Source: JAWLFI01 sp041685645 (lineage in GTDB: Bacteria > Bacteroidota > Bacteroidia > Chitinophagales > Saprospiraceae). From it: a stretch of DNA of 25,089 nucleotides. The DNA lies in assembly GCA_041685645.1 (NCBI GenBank), contig JAWLFI010000014.1:1-25089 (forward strand). Reading direction: 5' to 3'. The position numbers and the translations under genes are program-made. Shown in pieces: positions 1-7,631 of the stretch. Position 1 is the first letter of the stretch. Each line of letters starts with the position of its first letter. The notes under the pieces are model-generated. The model worked only from the letters and a program-made list of their open reading frames with translations. It was not told the DNA's origin and searched no databases.

Positions 1-1078
1 GAGCCGGGCCGTCGGGCAGGCCGGTTCCCAAAAAGCCGAAAAAAGATGGCCGCTGCATGCCATAATAAGAGAAATCTTCTGCTGCCATCATATCCACGTC
101 AGTCAAAACCGGAACCTGAGGCAGTCCTTCTTGCACCGCTCGGGAAATCGTGGCACTTATTTCCGGTGAATTAAACGTCAATGGGACTTCTTGAATGACT
201 TCCCACCGCAGTTTTGCACTATATCTCTGTTCAAGTGATCGATTTAAGGTTTCCACTTCGCGCAGGATGGTAGCTCGAGTTTCAGGGTCACGGCTACGAA
301 TCGTCCCCGTCATTCGGACGCGATCAGCAACAATATTGGCTATTTGCCCTCCTTCGATGGTTCCCACACTGATTACACCCGTGGAACGAGGACTAATGCG
401 CCTAGAAATTATCGTTTGCAAACCCTGCACCCAATCCGATGCAATCACAATGGAATCAATCCCCTTCTCCGGGGCGGCTCCAGCATGTGCACTTTTTCCA
501 TGAACAATCATTTCAAACATATCGGCAGATGCCATCACAGTTCCCGGTTGCAATCCCAGGGTGCCGGAAGGTAGATCTGGTCTTTGATGCAGGCCAATGG
601 TAACATCCACTCCGTCTATTGCCCCTTCAGACACCATTCTCTGTGCGCCTGACCATCCCTCTTCATCATTAAAGTTATTCTCCTCCGAGGGTTGAAAGAT
701 AAATCGAAATCGTCCGGCATCTTTCTCATCGTGTAAATAGCGAATCGTACCCAACAGAATGGCCATATGAGCGTCGTGCCCACAAGCATGCATGACCCCC
801 GGATGCTCAGAGCGAAAGGGCAAGTCCGTCTCTTCCGCCATCGGCAAGGCATCCATATCGGCGCGAATAGCTATTAGAGGTCCATTTGCATTGGGATTAA
901 GGTCTGCGACAATGCCGGTGCGGGCAAGTTTTTTCACTTGTAGATTAGGGAAGCGAGCGAGCTCCTTCAACAGGGCCTTCTGCGTCCCATATTCCTCATA
1001 GCTCAGCTCAGGTTTCTGATGAAAATACCTTCTCCAGTGAAGGATGTACTCATTCAATTCCGTATTTTTAGCTTGCAT
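1..1078 (-). CDS. M20D family amidohydrolase (N-acyl-amino-acid or hippurate hydrolase type), 3' end cut by window
   Basis: I translated this frame by hand; it is open from the ATG at 1078 to the window edge (359 codons), and an in-frame TAA lies eight codons upstream of the ATG. It matches the M20D metallopeptidase family, cytoplasmic dinuclear-metal enzymes that remove acyl groups from N-acyl amino acids. Visible family marks are HACGHDAH at residues 97-104 (C99, H101), PSEE at 130-133 (E132/E133), GLH at 162-164, the dimerisation-domain motif GKSAHAGAAPEKGID at about 194-208, and AAEDFSYY near 332-339. No signal peptide is visible. Family members are usually about 390 aa, so roughly 30-40 residues lie beyond the window. 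It starts 43 nt after the PgpH-like gene on the same strand and may belong to that operon. The acyl substrate cannot be read from the sequence. Confidence 0.93.
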   Translation of the reverse strand, partial: MQAKNTELNEYILHWRRYFHQKPELSYEEYGTQKALLKELARFPNLQVKKLARTGIVADLNPNANGPLIAIRADMDALPMAEETDLPFRSEHPGVMHACGHDAHMAILLGTIRYLHDEKDAGRFRFIFQPSEENNFNDEEGWSGAQRMVSEGAIDGVDVTIGLHQRPDLPSGTLGLQPGTVMASADMFEMIVHGKSAHAGAAPEKGIDSIVIASDWVQGLQTIISRRISPRSTGVISVGTIEGGQIANIVADRVRMTGTIRSRDPETRATILREVETLNRSLEQRYSAKLRWEVIQEVPLTFNSPEISATISRAVQEGLPQVPVLTDVDMMAAEDFSYYGMQRPSFFGFLGTGLPDGPA

Positions 1079-1121
1079 AGTATGCAGTATGTTTTATGAG
1101 ACAAGACATAAAAATATGACT

Positions 1122-3218
1122 TTATTCTTCCTCTTTGTTTTTCCCATCATCGTAACTGACTCTCACATGATGAATGCTTTTTAGCATCTTTCGAAACACA
1201 ATTTTACACATTTCTAATTCTTTGAAGCTCAAGTGTGACTCTTCTAATTGGCCAGAACTCACCTTAAAAGTAATGATGCGGTCTATCATTTCTATTAAAT
1301 CTTCATAGCTGGGCTGATCCAGAGATTTGCAACTCGCTTCCAGAGAGTCGGCCAACATAAAAATTGCTTCTTCCTTTGATTTTGGTTTGGGACCGGGGTA
1401 AACAAAGGCCCCTTCATCTATTTCTGTATCCTTGTTATTTGCCAGGTGTTGTCTGTAAAAGTACTCCACGCGAGTTGTGCCGTGATGGCTGGCAATGAAA
1501 TTTCGAATCAATTTAGGTAAGCCGTGCTTTTTGGCTAATTCCAGACCGTGGGTAACATGTTCGATAATAATCTCAGCACTTTCCTTAGGGGATAGCTTAT
1601 CATGTGGATTGTATCCACTCTGATTCTCGATAAAGAATTCAGGGCGCTTGGTCTTTCCCACATCGTGATATAGCGCCGCAACTTTTACAGATAAGGCATC
1701 GGCTCCTATTTCTACCGCTGCGGCTTCTGCCAGATTAGATACTTGAAGAGAATGCTGCAGGGTGCCGGGTGCTTCAACGGACAACTTCTTTAACAGGGGG
1801 TGATTCATATCAGATAGTTCGCCTAAGGTGATATCCGAAGTAAATCGAAAAACGCGTTCTAATAAAGGGAGTAATGGATACGCCAGAAAGGTAAGAAAAG
1901 CACTCAGAAAGAACCAGAGAAAATAGGAGTAGTTCACAGTGTAAATATTTCCCTCGCGAATCAGAGATAATCCCATGTAGCTGACTGCATAAGAGAGGAA
2001 AATAATGCCCACTGTAGTAAACAATCGATTCCATACTGCTTGTACTCGAAACGACAATACGGTGGCAATGCCCGCGACAATCTCAATGAACATAAACTCG
2101 TAGCCCAGACTCGTCAAATAAGAAGCGAGAAGGATAATGATAAGATGGAGAAATAAAGCGAGTCTATCATTGAAAAAGTTTTTAACGACAATAGGCACCA
2201 CGCAAAAAGGTATAATGTAGGTGCTTATATTTTCTATGGGATCAATAACACTCACCAAATAACTGTACAGAGCAATCCATAAAATCATGAAGAGAAGTTG
2301 ATTGAAATGGAAATACACTTCACGGGCATTGGATTTGAGAAACAACAAAAACAAGAAAATCAAATATACTGTCAGTGACAGGTAGCCAACAAAAACCCAC
2401 CAAGATCCCAGGCGGGATCCGAGTGTGGGGCGATATTGACTTTGGTAGCTGTCTATTTTTCGATGGATTTTCGGAGTGATGATTTCCCCGGATTCAACGA
2501 TCAGCTCACCCTCTTTTACGACACCTTCAGTTTCAGAAATGTCCTCCAAAGCCATTTGCAAATATCGTTCCGTGCGTTCAGGAGTAAAATGAATATTGGG
2601 CTTCAGCGATTGAATGAGCGGAGACAATATCAAATCAGCATCTGGCATTTCAGAGGCTCTCAATTGCTCCTGGACGTAGGCCCGGGCTTCTGATTGGGTA
2701 AGTACCCGGCTGATATCAGCAATTTTTCTCTTATCGCCCTCTACGAGTTGGAACTTCTGAATAGGCCTGTAATTTTCATCCAATGTTGTGGTGTCAATTA
2801 AGCCGGCGCGATAAATTTGAAGATACTGCTGTCTGGCGAGATTGAGGTACAGCTCCTTTCGTTTAATCAAATCGGACACCCCAGACGTATCTTTCATGCC
2901 TTCGGCCAATTGATCTAATAATTGATCAAATTTCTCCAGAGAAGAATGAAATTGAGCTGTATCCTTTTCAAAATAGGGTAAAAAAGAGTTTTTTGTCTTT
3001 TCTCTTTCCAGCTCTAGTTGTTCCTCGGACTTCACCACACCAAAGGAAGTAGGTGAGACTAGATTATCGTAGGGCCAGGGTTTATTGATCTCGTATTCAT
3101 AATTCGTACCCGACTGATAGGGAAACAAAAAGGCGATAAACACAATTAGTCCTATCACCATGCCCACGTTCAGTAAATTGGCAAAAAGAGTCTTTTTATC
3201 CTCTGGAAAAAATGTCAT
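1122..3218 (-). CDS. pgpH: PgpH-like 7TMR-HD membrane phosphohydrolase (probable cyclic-di-AMP phosphodiesterase)
   Basis: This 698-aa protein has the 7TMR-HD layout. There is one N-terminal membrane helix (about residues 14-33), an extracytoplasmic domain (about 35-260), a block of membrane helices (about 270-455), and a cytoplasmic HD domain (about 475-690). The HD ligands are visible: H489, H518-D519 within YHDVGK, H554, and the pair H578-H579. In characterised Firmicute PgpH proteins this domain hydrolyses the second messenger c-di-AMP, linked to osmotic and envelope control. That function is inferred here from architecture; no diadenylate cyclase gene is in the window. The start ATG lies 3 nt after the adenosyltransferase stop, which argues for co-transcription. 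Confidence 0.9.
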   Translation of the reverse strand: MTFFPEDKKTLFANLLNVGMVIGLIVFIAFLFPYQSGTNYEYEINKPWPYDNLVSPTSFGVVKSEEQLELEREKTKNSFLPYFEKDTAQFHSSLEKFDQLLDQLAEGMKDTSGVSDLIKRKELYLNLARQQYLQIYRAGLIDTTTLDENYRPIQKFQLVEGDKRKIADISRVLTQSEARAYVQEQLRASEMPDADLILSPLIQSLKPNIHFTPERTERYLQMALEDISETEGVVKEGELIVESGEIITPKIHRKIDSYQSQYRPTLGSRLGSWWVFVGYLSLTVYLIFLFLLFLKSNAREVYFHFNQLLFMILWIALYSYLVSVIDPIENISTYIIPFCVVPIVVKNFFNDRLALFLHLIIILLASYLTSLGYEFMFIEIVAGIATVLSFRVQAVWNRLFTTVGIIFLSYAVSYMGLSLIREGNIYTVNYSYFLWFFLSAFLTFLAYPLLPLLERVFRFTSDITLGELSDMNHPLLKKLSVEAPGTLQHSLQVSNLAEAAAVEIGADALSVKVAALYHDVGKTKRPEFFIENQSGYNPHDKLSPKESAEIIIEHVTHGLELAKKHGLPKLIRNFIASHHGTTRVEYFYRQHLANNKDTEIDEGAFVYPGPKPKSKEEAIFMLADSLEASCKSLDQPSYEDLIEMIDRIITFKVSSGQLEESHLSFKELEMCKIVFRKMLKSIHHVRVSYDDGKNKEEE

Positions 3219-3221
3219 TCT

Positions 3222-3770
3222 CTATTGTTTTCTTGCTGTCCATTTGACCTCTGCAACTTCTTGTCGCGCAGCAAATAAACGACAAAGAATAAAAATGTAA
3301 TCAGAGAGGCGATTGAGATATTGGACGATTATTGGCTCTACCTCTGAAACCATGGATAATGCAACGACTTTGCGCTCTGCTCTGCGAGCGACTGCGCGAG
3401 CGATATGAGCTTTCGAAATTAAGGCTGAGCCACCGGGTAAAATAAAATTCCGCAAGGGCTCCAGTTCCTCATTAAACGCATCAATAGCTTTTTCGAGTGC
3501 TTCAATGTCTGAAGCGATGACCCGGGAGGGGGTTGGCTTTTTATCCGGATCAGATGCCAGAGAAGATCCCATATCAAATAATCGATGTTGAATCACCAGA
3601 AGTTGATCCTGCACTTCTGCGATTTCAGTTTCGTCCCTCAGTAAGCCCATCCAGCCATTGAGTTCATCGACCGTTCCATAGGCATCGATCCGAATATGAG
3701 ATTTGGGTAGTTTCTTGCCACCAAATAATGAAGTAGTTCCCTCATCACCAGTTTTTGTGTAAATTTTCAT
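3222..3770 (-). CDS. PduO-type cob(I)alamin adenosyltransferase
   Basis: At 182 aa it has the usual length of PduO/MMAB-type ATP:cob(I)alamin adenosyltransferases, which transfer the adenosyl group of ATP to cob(I)alamin to make coenzyme B12. The N-terminal ATP-binding signature TKTGDEGTTSLFGG is at residues 5-18. The later helices carry ARAVARRAERKVV (near 123-135) and YLNRLSDYIFILCR (near 151-164), the second family signature. No B12-dependent mutase, B12 transporter or cobalamin biosynthesis gene lies nearby. The gene is packed between an ABC ATPase (3 nt upstream) and the PgpH-like gene (3 nt downstream). Family assignment is firm; the physiological partner enzyme is unknown from this window. 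Confidence 0.93.
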   Translation of the reverse strand: MKIYTKTGDEGTTSLFGGKKLPKSHIRIDAYGTVDELNGWMGLLRDETEIAEVQDQLLVIQHRLFDMGSSLASDPDKKPTPSRVIASDIEALEKAIDAFNEELEPLRNFILPGGSALISKAHIARAVARRAERKVVALSMVSEVEPIIVQYLNRLSDYIFILCRLFAARQEVAEVKWTARKQ

Positions 3771-3773
3771 AGC

Positions 3774-4505
3774 TCAATTTGTTTTATATCGGTGTTCTTC
3801 ATCATCCACCATGATTATATTATCATTTGCCACATCTGATTCGATCACACCATCCCGCAAGCGAATAATTCGATGGGCGTGCTGTGAAATATCAGGTTCG
3901 TGAGTCACTAGTACAATCGTATTCCCCCGTCGATGTATTTCTTCCAGTATTGACATGATTTCAATTGATGTGGTAGTATCCAGATTTCCCGTGGGTTCAT
4001 CTGCTAAAATAATAGCGGGATCTCCCACAATCGCACGGGCAATGGCCACTCGTTGACGCTGACCTCCTGAAAGCTCATTGGGCTTGTGACTCATCCGATC
4101 GCTTAAGCCGACCAAGTCCAATGCTACTTTTGCCTTCTCCATTCGCTCCTTTTTTTTATGCCCACCATAAATCAATGGCAAAGCAACATTGTCAAGGGCC
4201 GTTAATCGCGGCAATAGGTTAAAGGTTTGAAAAATAAATCCAATTTCCGCGTTGCGCACAGCGGCCAACTCTGAATCCGACATAGAACTCACGTCAATTC
4301 CATTCAATCGATACGATCCACTTGTGGCTGTATCTAAACAACCCAAAATGTTCATTAATGTTGACTTGCCCGAGCCAGAGGGGCCCATTAAGGCCACATA
4401 TTCATTGTAATGTATATCCAGAGAGACTTCTTTCAGCGCCAGGACCTCTAATTGTCCAAGCAAATATTTTTTACTAATATTGGATATGGATATGATTTCA
4501 GACAT
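3774..4505 (-). CDS. ABC transporter ATP-binding protein, LolD/MacB-like
   Basis: With the ATG at 4505 this is a 243-aa nucleotide-binding subunit. Motifs are complete: Walker A GPSGSGKST at 41-49, Q-loop Q93 in IFQTFNLLPRL, signature LSGGQRQRVAIARAI at 145-159, Walker B IILADEPTGNLD with E170, and switch H202 in VTHEP. The ALMGPSGSGKSTLMNILGCL and FNLLPRLTALDNVALPLIY style is that of the LolD/MacB/FtsE group, which works with FtsX-like permeases in lipoprotein release, efflux or envelope remodelling. The frame stays open 33 codons further upstream to another ATG, but that extension resembles no ABC N-terminus and fills the divergent promoter space, so I prefer 4505. No permease gene is adjacent, so the partner must be encoded elsewhere. 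Confidence 0.92.
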   Translation of the reverse strand: MSEIISISNISKKYLLGQLEVLALKEVSLDIHYNEYVALMGPSGSGKSTLMNILGCLDTATSGSYRLNGIDVSSMSDSELAAVRNAEIGFIFQTFNLLPRLTALDNVALPLIYGGHKKKERMEKAKVALDLVGLSDRMSHKPNELSGGQRQRVAIARAIVGDPAIILADEPTGNLDTTTSIEIMSILEEIHRRGNTIVLVTHEPDISQHAHRIIRLRDGVIESDVANDNIIMVDDEEHRYKTN

Positions 4506-4656
4506 TATGCTTAGTTTTGGAATTCTAAGATAACAATTATGTTCGATGAATGAAGTGCAATATGCGGAAGGCCAAACGATTTTATATCTACTTTCACTAA
4601 TCATCCACTAAAACCTATTTCGAGCCGATGAGTTCTATACATGAAATTTTTAAGTT
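4506..4656. promoter_or_regulatory. divergent intergenic region, ABC ATPase / nucleoside kinase
   Basis: These 151 bp separate divergent start codons and must hold the promoters for the minus-strand ABC-adenosyltransferase-PgpH cluster and the plus-strand kinase gene. On the minus strand a TATCTTAG (one mismatch to the Bacteroidota -7 consensus TAnnTTTG) lies about 20 nt before the ABC start. I found no convincing -33 TTTG at the right spacing and no exact consensus on the plus strand. Assignment is by position only. Confidence 0.35.
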
Positions 4657-5310
4657 ATGACCATGAATTCCAAAAAACCTCTTCGCCATGTAGCTATTGC
4701 CGGCAACATTGGCGCAGGAAAGACCACCTTATGTCAAAAGCTTTCGGATCACTATCAGTGGAATGTACATTTCGAAGATGAGGAGCATAATCCCTATTTA
4801 CCGGATTTTTACGACGACATGAAACGATGGGCCTTTCACTTGCAAATTCACTTCCTTCACAATAGATACAAACAGATCGTAAATATCCAGTCGGGCACCA
4901 CAACAGTTGTTCAAGATCGCACAATCTATGAAGACGCTTATATTTTTGCTCCAAATTTGCACGATATGGGGCTCATGTCCAAAAGAGACTTTGAGAATTA
5001 TCGCTCCCTATTCAATACTATGACTCAGCAAATTTCGGCTCCCGATTTACTCATTTATCTCAAAGCGGATATCTCAACCCTGGTTTCCCATATTCAAACG
5101 CGAGGCCGGGACTACGAAGGGAACATGAGCCTGGATTATTTGAGAAAACTCAACGAGCGCTATGAAAACTGGATCGCTGAATACAAAGAAGGTCCGCTGC
5201 TCATCGTTGATTCCAATGGTTTGGATTTTACACAAAATCGAGAAGATCTAGGTAAAATTTTGGATCTGATCGATAGCAGACTCAATGGCCTGTTTCCTTC
5301 TGAAACCTAA
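4657..5310 (+). CDS. deoxynucleoside kinase (dNK / dGK-dAK family)
   Basis: A 217-aa P-loop kinase of the deoxynucleoside kinase family, which phosphorylates deoxynucleosides in the salvage pathway. Seen: Walker A GNIGAGKTT at residues 16-24, FEDEEHNPYL at 39-48 (catalytic acid region), the substrate-side DR motif D87-R88 in QDRTIYEDAYIF, and an arginine-rich LID segment RGRDYE at about 149-154. Length fits bacterial dGK/dAK subunits of about 200-220 aa. A second ATG lies two codons in (M3), so the exact start is uncertain by six bases. A YggS gene follows on the same strand after 69 nt with no terminator seen. Nucleoside preference (dA, dG or pyrimidine) cannot be assigned by eye. Confidence 0.92.
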   Translation: MTMNSKKPLRHVAIAGNIGAGKTTLCQKLSDHYQWNVHFEDEEHNPYLPDFYDDMKRWAFHLQIHFLHNRYKQIVNIQSGTTTVVQDRTIYEDAYIFAPNLHDMGLMSKRDFENYRSLFNTMTQQISAPDLLIYLKADISTLVSHIQTRGRDYEGNMSLDYLRKLNERYENWIAEYKEGPLLIVDSNGLDFTQNREDLGKILDLIDSRLNGLFPSET

Positions 5311-5379
5311 TGAGGTTATCCCAGTATAAACTTTGCTACTTCCCTATCCTTATATCTATAGAACAAAAGCACAGACGCA

Positions 5380-6051
5380 ATGAATGAATCCAATTATCGC
5401 TCACTAATAGCAGAACTCGATCAACACAATGCGATGTTAGTAGCCGTGAGCAAGGTGCACCCCAAAGAAAAAATAGAGGAGGCCTACGGCTGGGGACATC
5501 GCGATTTTGGTGAAAACAGAGCTCGAGAAATGCAGGGCAAGCAAGAGGCTCTCCCCGATGATATAAGGTGGCATATGATTGGTCCGCTGCAAAGCAATAA
5601 AGTGAAATATATTGCAGATTACGTCTACATGGTCCATTCAGTAGATCGAAGAAAGATACTGAAAGAAATCGATAAAAGAGCGAGGAAGGCAAAACGCACT
5701 GTTAAGGTTTTGCTTCAAGTACATATTGCGGAGGAAGAACAAAAGTTCGGTTTTGATGAAAAGGAGCTCATCCAACTCCTCGAGAAAAAACCGGACGAGC
5801 AATTTCCAAACGTAGAAATATGTGGACTTATGGGTATGGCTACTTTCACTGATGACACAGAGAAAATCCGAAGCGAATTTCGGGGACTTAGACAACTTTT
5901 TGAGAAAATTAAATCCCAGTTTGATCTCGGCCCCTCTTTTACAGAACTATCCATAGGGATGACGGGAGATTATAAAATTGCATTGGAAGAAGGCGCTACA
6001 ATGGTGCGCATTGGCAGTAAAGTTTTTGGGCCGCGACCGACTAAAAATTGA
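5380..6051 (+). CDS. YggS/PROSC family pyridoxal-phosphate homeostasis protein
   Basis: A 223-aa fold-III PLP-binding protein of the YggS/PLPBP family, non-enzymatic proteins that bind PLP and maintain vitamin B6 and amino-acid balance. The PLP lysine is K25 in AVSKVHP. Other family marks are FGENRAREMQGK at about 45-56, WHMIGPLQSNKVKYI at about 64-78, HSVDR near 86-90, and the phosphate-binding end MTGDYKIALEEGATMVRIG followed by FGPR. In well-studied homologues the motif reads SMGMSxDxxxAI; here it is SIGMTGDYKIAL, a conservative variant. It follows the nucleoside kinase by 69 nt and may share its transcript. A weak TATAAACTTTG-like element (one base too long for TAnnTTTG) lies in that gap. 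Confidence 0.93.
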   Translation: MNESNYRSLIAELDQHNAMLVAVSKVHPKEKIEEAYGWGHRDFGENRAREMQGKQEALPDDIRWHMIGPLQSNKVKYIADYVYMVHSVDRRKILKEIDKRARKAKRTVKVLLQVHIAEEEQKFGFDEKELIQLLEKKPDEQFPNVEICGLMGMATFTDDTEKIRSEFRGLRQLFEKIKSQFDLGPSFTELSIGMTGDYKIALEEGATMVRIGSKVFGPRPTKN

Positions 6052-6270
6052 GGCTTACAAAATAGGTATCGTAGGTCAAAAACCCATCGAATTTTGCCCA
6101 AAGAAAACCGAATTAAATACTCTTCACAACACTTATTATCACAATATACCCAGGAGACAATACATGCATTATTTGCTTATTCTCGATGGATTATTGCCAG
6201 AAAAAAAACGACTGATTTCCATTTTTTAATTATGCTAAAATCACTTACCTTACATGAAATAATTTCCAGT

Positions 6271-6759
6271 ATGAAACTTTCAATATTTTCATTGCTGTAT
6301 TTAATTCTTTTCTCGTGGCTCATGCCAATAACTGGTAATGCATCACCCAATAATACACTTCATTGCATAGAGCCCATCACTCATTTTACATTTATACCTA
6401 AGGCCGTTCATAAAGCAAGCCAAGACAAAAAAAACCTGGGACAGTTTCTTTTCTGGGTTAAAAACAAAGTCAAGCGGTTTACAAAAGATGTTAAATCACT
6501 TAAGAATGTATTGACGAATGAGGGGGAAAAGACTACCAAAACGCATAGGGGAGCCATTGCTAGCTTCATCATGGGTTTTGTGTCTATATTCATAGCAGGG
6601 ATTCCTCTTGGAATTTTATCAGTAATCATTGGCATGGTGTCATTGACCCAAATTAAAAAGAATCCGAAATATTTTTCGGGCAAGAGCCTAGCTGCAGTTG
6701 GAATAATTGCCGGATTCATTGGCTTTTTCGGAGCCCTTATTATTGTTACTAACATGTAA
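6271..6759 (+). CDS. DUF4190-type small membrane protein with signal peptide
   Basis: I take the ATG at 6271, giving 162 aa that begin with a clear export signal (MKLSIFSLLYLILFSW, then PITGNA). In-frame ATGs at 6232 and 6094 only add sequence in front of that signal. After a basic, poorly structured middle (residues about 30-100, rich in K/R) come two hydrophobic segments separated by QIKKNP...GKSLAAVGIIAG. The pattern GAIASFIMGFVSI...GILSVIIGMVSLTQIKKNP is that of DUF4190, a two-helix membrane domain common in Bacteroidota whose function is not established. It follows yggS by 219 nt on the same strand; no terminator or clear promoter was seen in that gap. Function unknown. Confidence 0.75.
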   Translation: MKLSIFSLLYLILFSWLMPITGNASPNNTLHCIEPITHFTFIPKAVHKASQDKKNLGQFLFWVKNKVKRFTKDVKSLKNVLTNEGEKTTKTHRGAIASFIMGFVSIFIAGIPLGILSVIIGMVSLTQIKKNPKYFSGKSLAAVGIIAGFIGFFGALIIVTNM

Positions 6760-6870
6760 GTTAGCTAGCGATGCATTACAATAAAATAGGTGTTTCGACC
6801 TAAGAGGCAAACAAAGACATCGGTCTAAATAAGGGGAGCCAAGTGACTTGATTACAGATGAGCATCTAGA

Positions 6871-6898
6871 TATTATAGTGCATATGAACACTATAATA
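6871..6898. repeat. perfect 10-bp inverted repeat, 8-nt loop
   Basis: TATTATAGTG at 6871-6880 is the exact reverse complement of CACTATAATA at 6889-6898, with CATATGAA between. AT-rich arms and the lack of a following T-run argue against a standard terminator; a protein-binding site or weak RNA hairpin is possible. Confidence 0.55.
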
Positions 6899-6935
6899 CC
6901 TATTGAACGTATTTGGAAATATACCTATGCCGAAG

Positions 6936-7033
6936 CTCATTCAAATCATTGATTTATAATATTTTACAAAAATTGTCTGGAGATGCACTTCCAAATCAAG
7001 ATACCCAAATTTGGTTCTTTACATTTGAATGAG
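6936..7033. repeat. perfect 11-bp inverted repeat with 76-bp spacer
   Basis: CTCATTCAAAT at 6936-6946 is the exact reverse complement of ATTTGAATGAG at 7023-7033. The spacer holds a further short palindrome, CCAAATTTGG. The arrangement resembles ends of a tiny palindromic element, but no target duplication was identified. Confidence 0.45.
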
Positions 7034-7100
7034 TTCGAGGATCAACCCTTTGATAAACGACTGGTTTCCAACATGCTATCATTAAAACAGGCAACCCTTA

Positions 7101-7115
7101 TCCTAAAGTTTAGGA
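7101..7115. repeat. perfect 7-bp inverted repeat, 1-nt centre
   Basis: TCCTAAA at 7101-7107 and TTTAGGA at 7109-7115 flank a single G. It lies 44 bp beyond the stop of the minus-strand gene ending at 7159. The tiny centre makes it a better dyad operator candidate than an RNA hairpin; no T-tract follows. Confidence 0.4.
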
Positions 7116-7158
7116 ATAATTCGGGCTAAGATTCTTTAATCCCCTCTTCCCAAATTAT

Positions 7159-7566
7159 TCAGCCTTTCTCATTCTTAACGATCCACCCTTCATATCCAAC
7201 AAGGATGGAAATAATGGTAATTTCAATAATAAAATAGATCAATCCAAGTGTAGTTAAGCTCTGAGAATAAGCAATGAGTATGAAAAGAGTAATTAAGCAG
7301 TAAGTGATATTACTGAGAATCAGTAGGTTCAGAAATGGCTTCACCCGATCCATCTTGATGATATAACAGACTGTAGAATAGATAAATAAAAGGAAACCAA
7401 GAAATGATAGCAAAAACAACATTGAAGAAGGCAAGCCAAAATACTCTGAATGATACCTCCCCACCCAATAGAGAATCATTGCAGTAATGAGGGCGCCCGC
7501 TGCATCAATGGCGAATATTCTCCTGGGAGAAAAAGAAGAAATTCCGAGTCCGTATGCCCAAATCAT
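7159..7566 (-). CDS. uncharacterised four-helix membrane protein
   Basis: A 135-aa protein that I do not recognise. It reads as four membrane segments: about residues 18-36 (IDAAGALITAMILYWVG), 48-70 (MLFLLSFLGFLLFIYSTV), 77-99 (FLNLLILSNITYCLITLFIL) and 105-126 (LGLIYFIIEITIISILVGYEG). Short charged linkers separate them, and the C-terminus is KNEKG. The start is the first ATG, and the frame ends in a normal stop. It lies 65 nt downstream of the secreted repeat-protein gene on the same strand, and AAGGAG in that gap on the coding strand could help translation. No catalytic motif is visible. Membrane location is well supported; function unknown. Confidence 0.7.
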   Translation of the reverse strand: MIWAYGLGISSFSPRRIFAIDAAGALITAMILYWVGRYHSEYFGLPSSMLFLLSFLGFLLFIYSTVCYIIKMDRVKPFLNLLILSNITYCLITLFILIAYSQSLTTLGLIYFIIEITIISILVGYEGWIVKNEKG

Positions 7567-7631
7567 TTCTCAAATTATATATTCCAAAATACTCCTTTTG
7601 ATGACCAGATGCAACTACTTTAAAAAATCCC

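Larger units (their letters stand above)
6760..7158. other. AT-rich non-coding region with inverted repeats
   Basis: These 399 bp lie between two gene ends that point towards each other. No convincing coding sequence was found on either strand; the longest candidate is a 48-codon frame at 6983-7129 with no recognisable features. The region carries three perfect inverted repeats (6871-6898, 6936-7033, 7101-7115), none with a T-tract typical of intrinsic terminators. It may be a decayed gene or mobile-element remnant, but I see no transposase fragment. Confidence 0.5.

Noticed and set aside
4506..4604. 33-residue N-terminal extension of the ABC ATPase starting at 4604
   Set aside because: The extension has no ABC-like sequence, contains several Cys/Tyr residues untypical of the family, and occupies the divergent promoter region; the ATG at 4505 gives a canonical N-terminus.
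6983..7129. Possible 48-codon gene (ATG at 6983, stop at 7127-7129)
   Set aside because: No recognisable motif, no promoter or ribosome site, and it contains two of the inverted-repeat arms. It may be a gene remnant but I cannot support it as a CDS.
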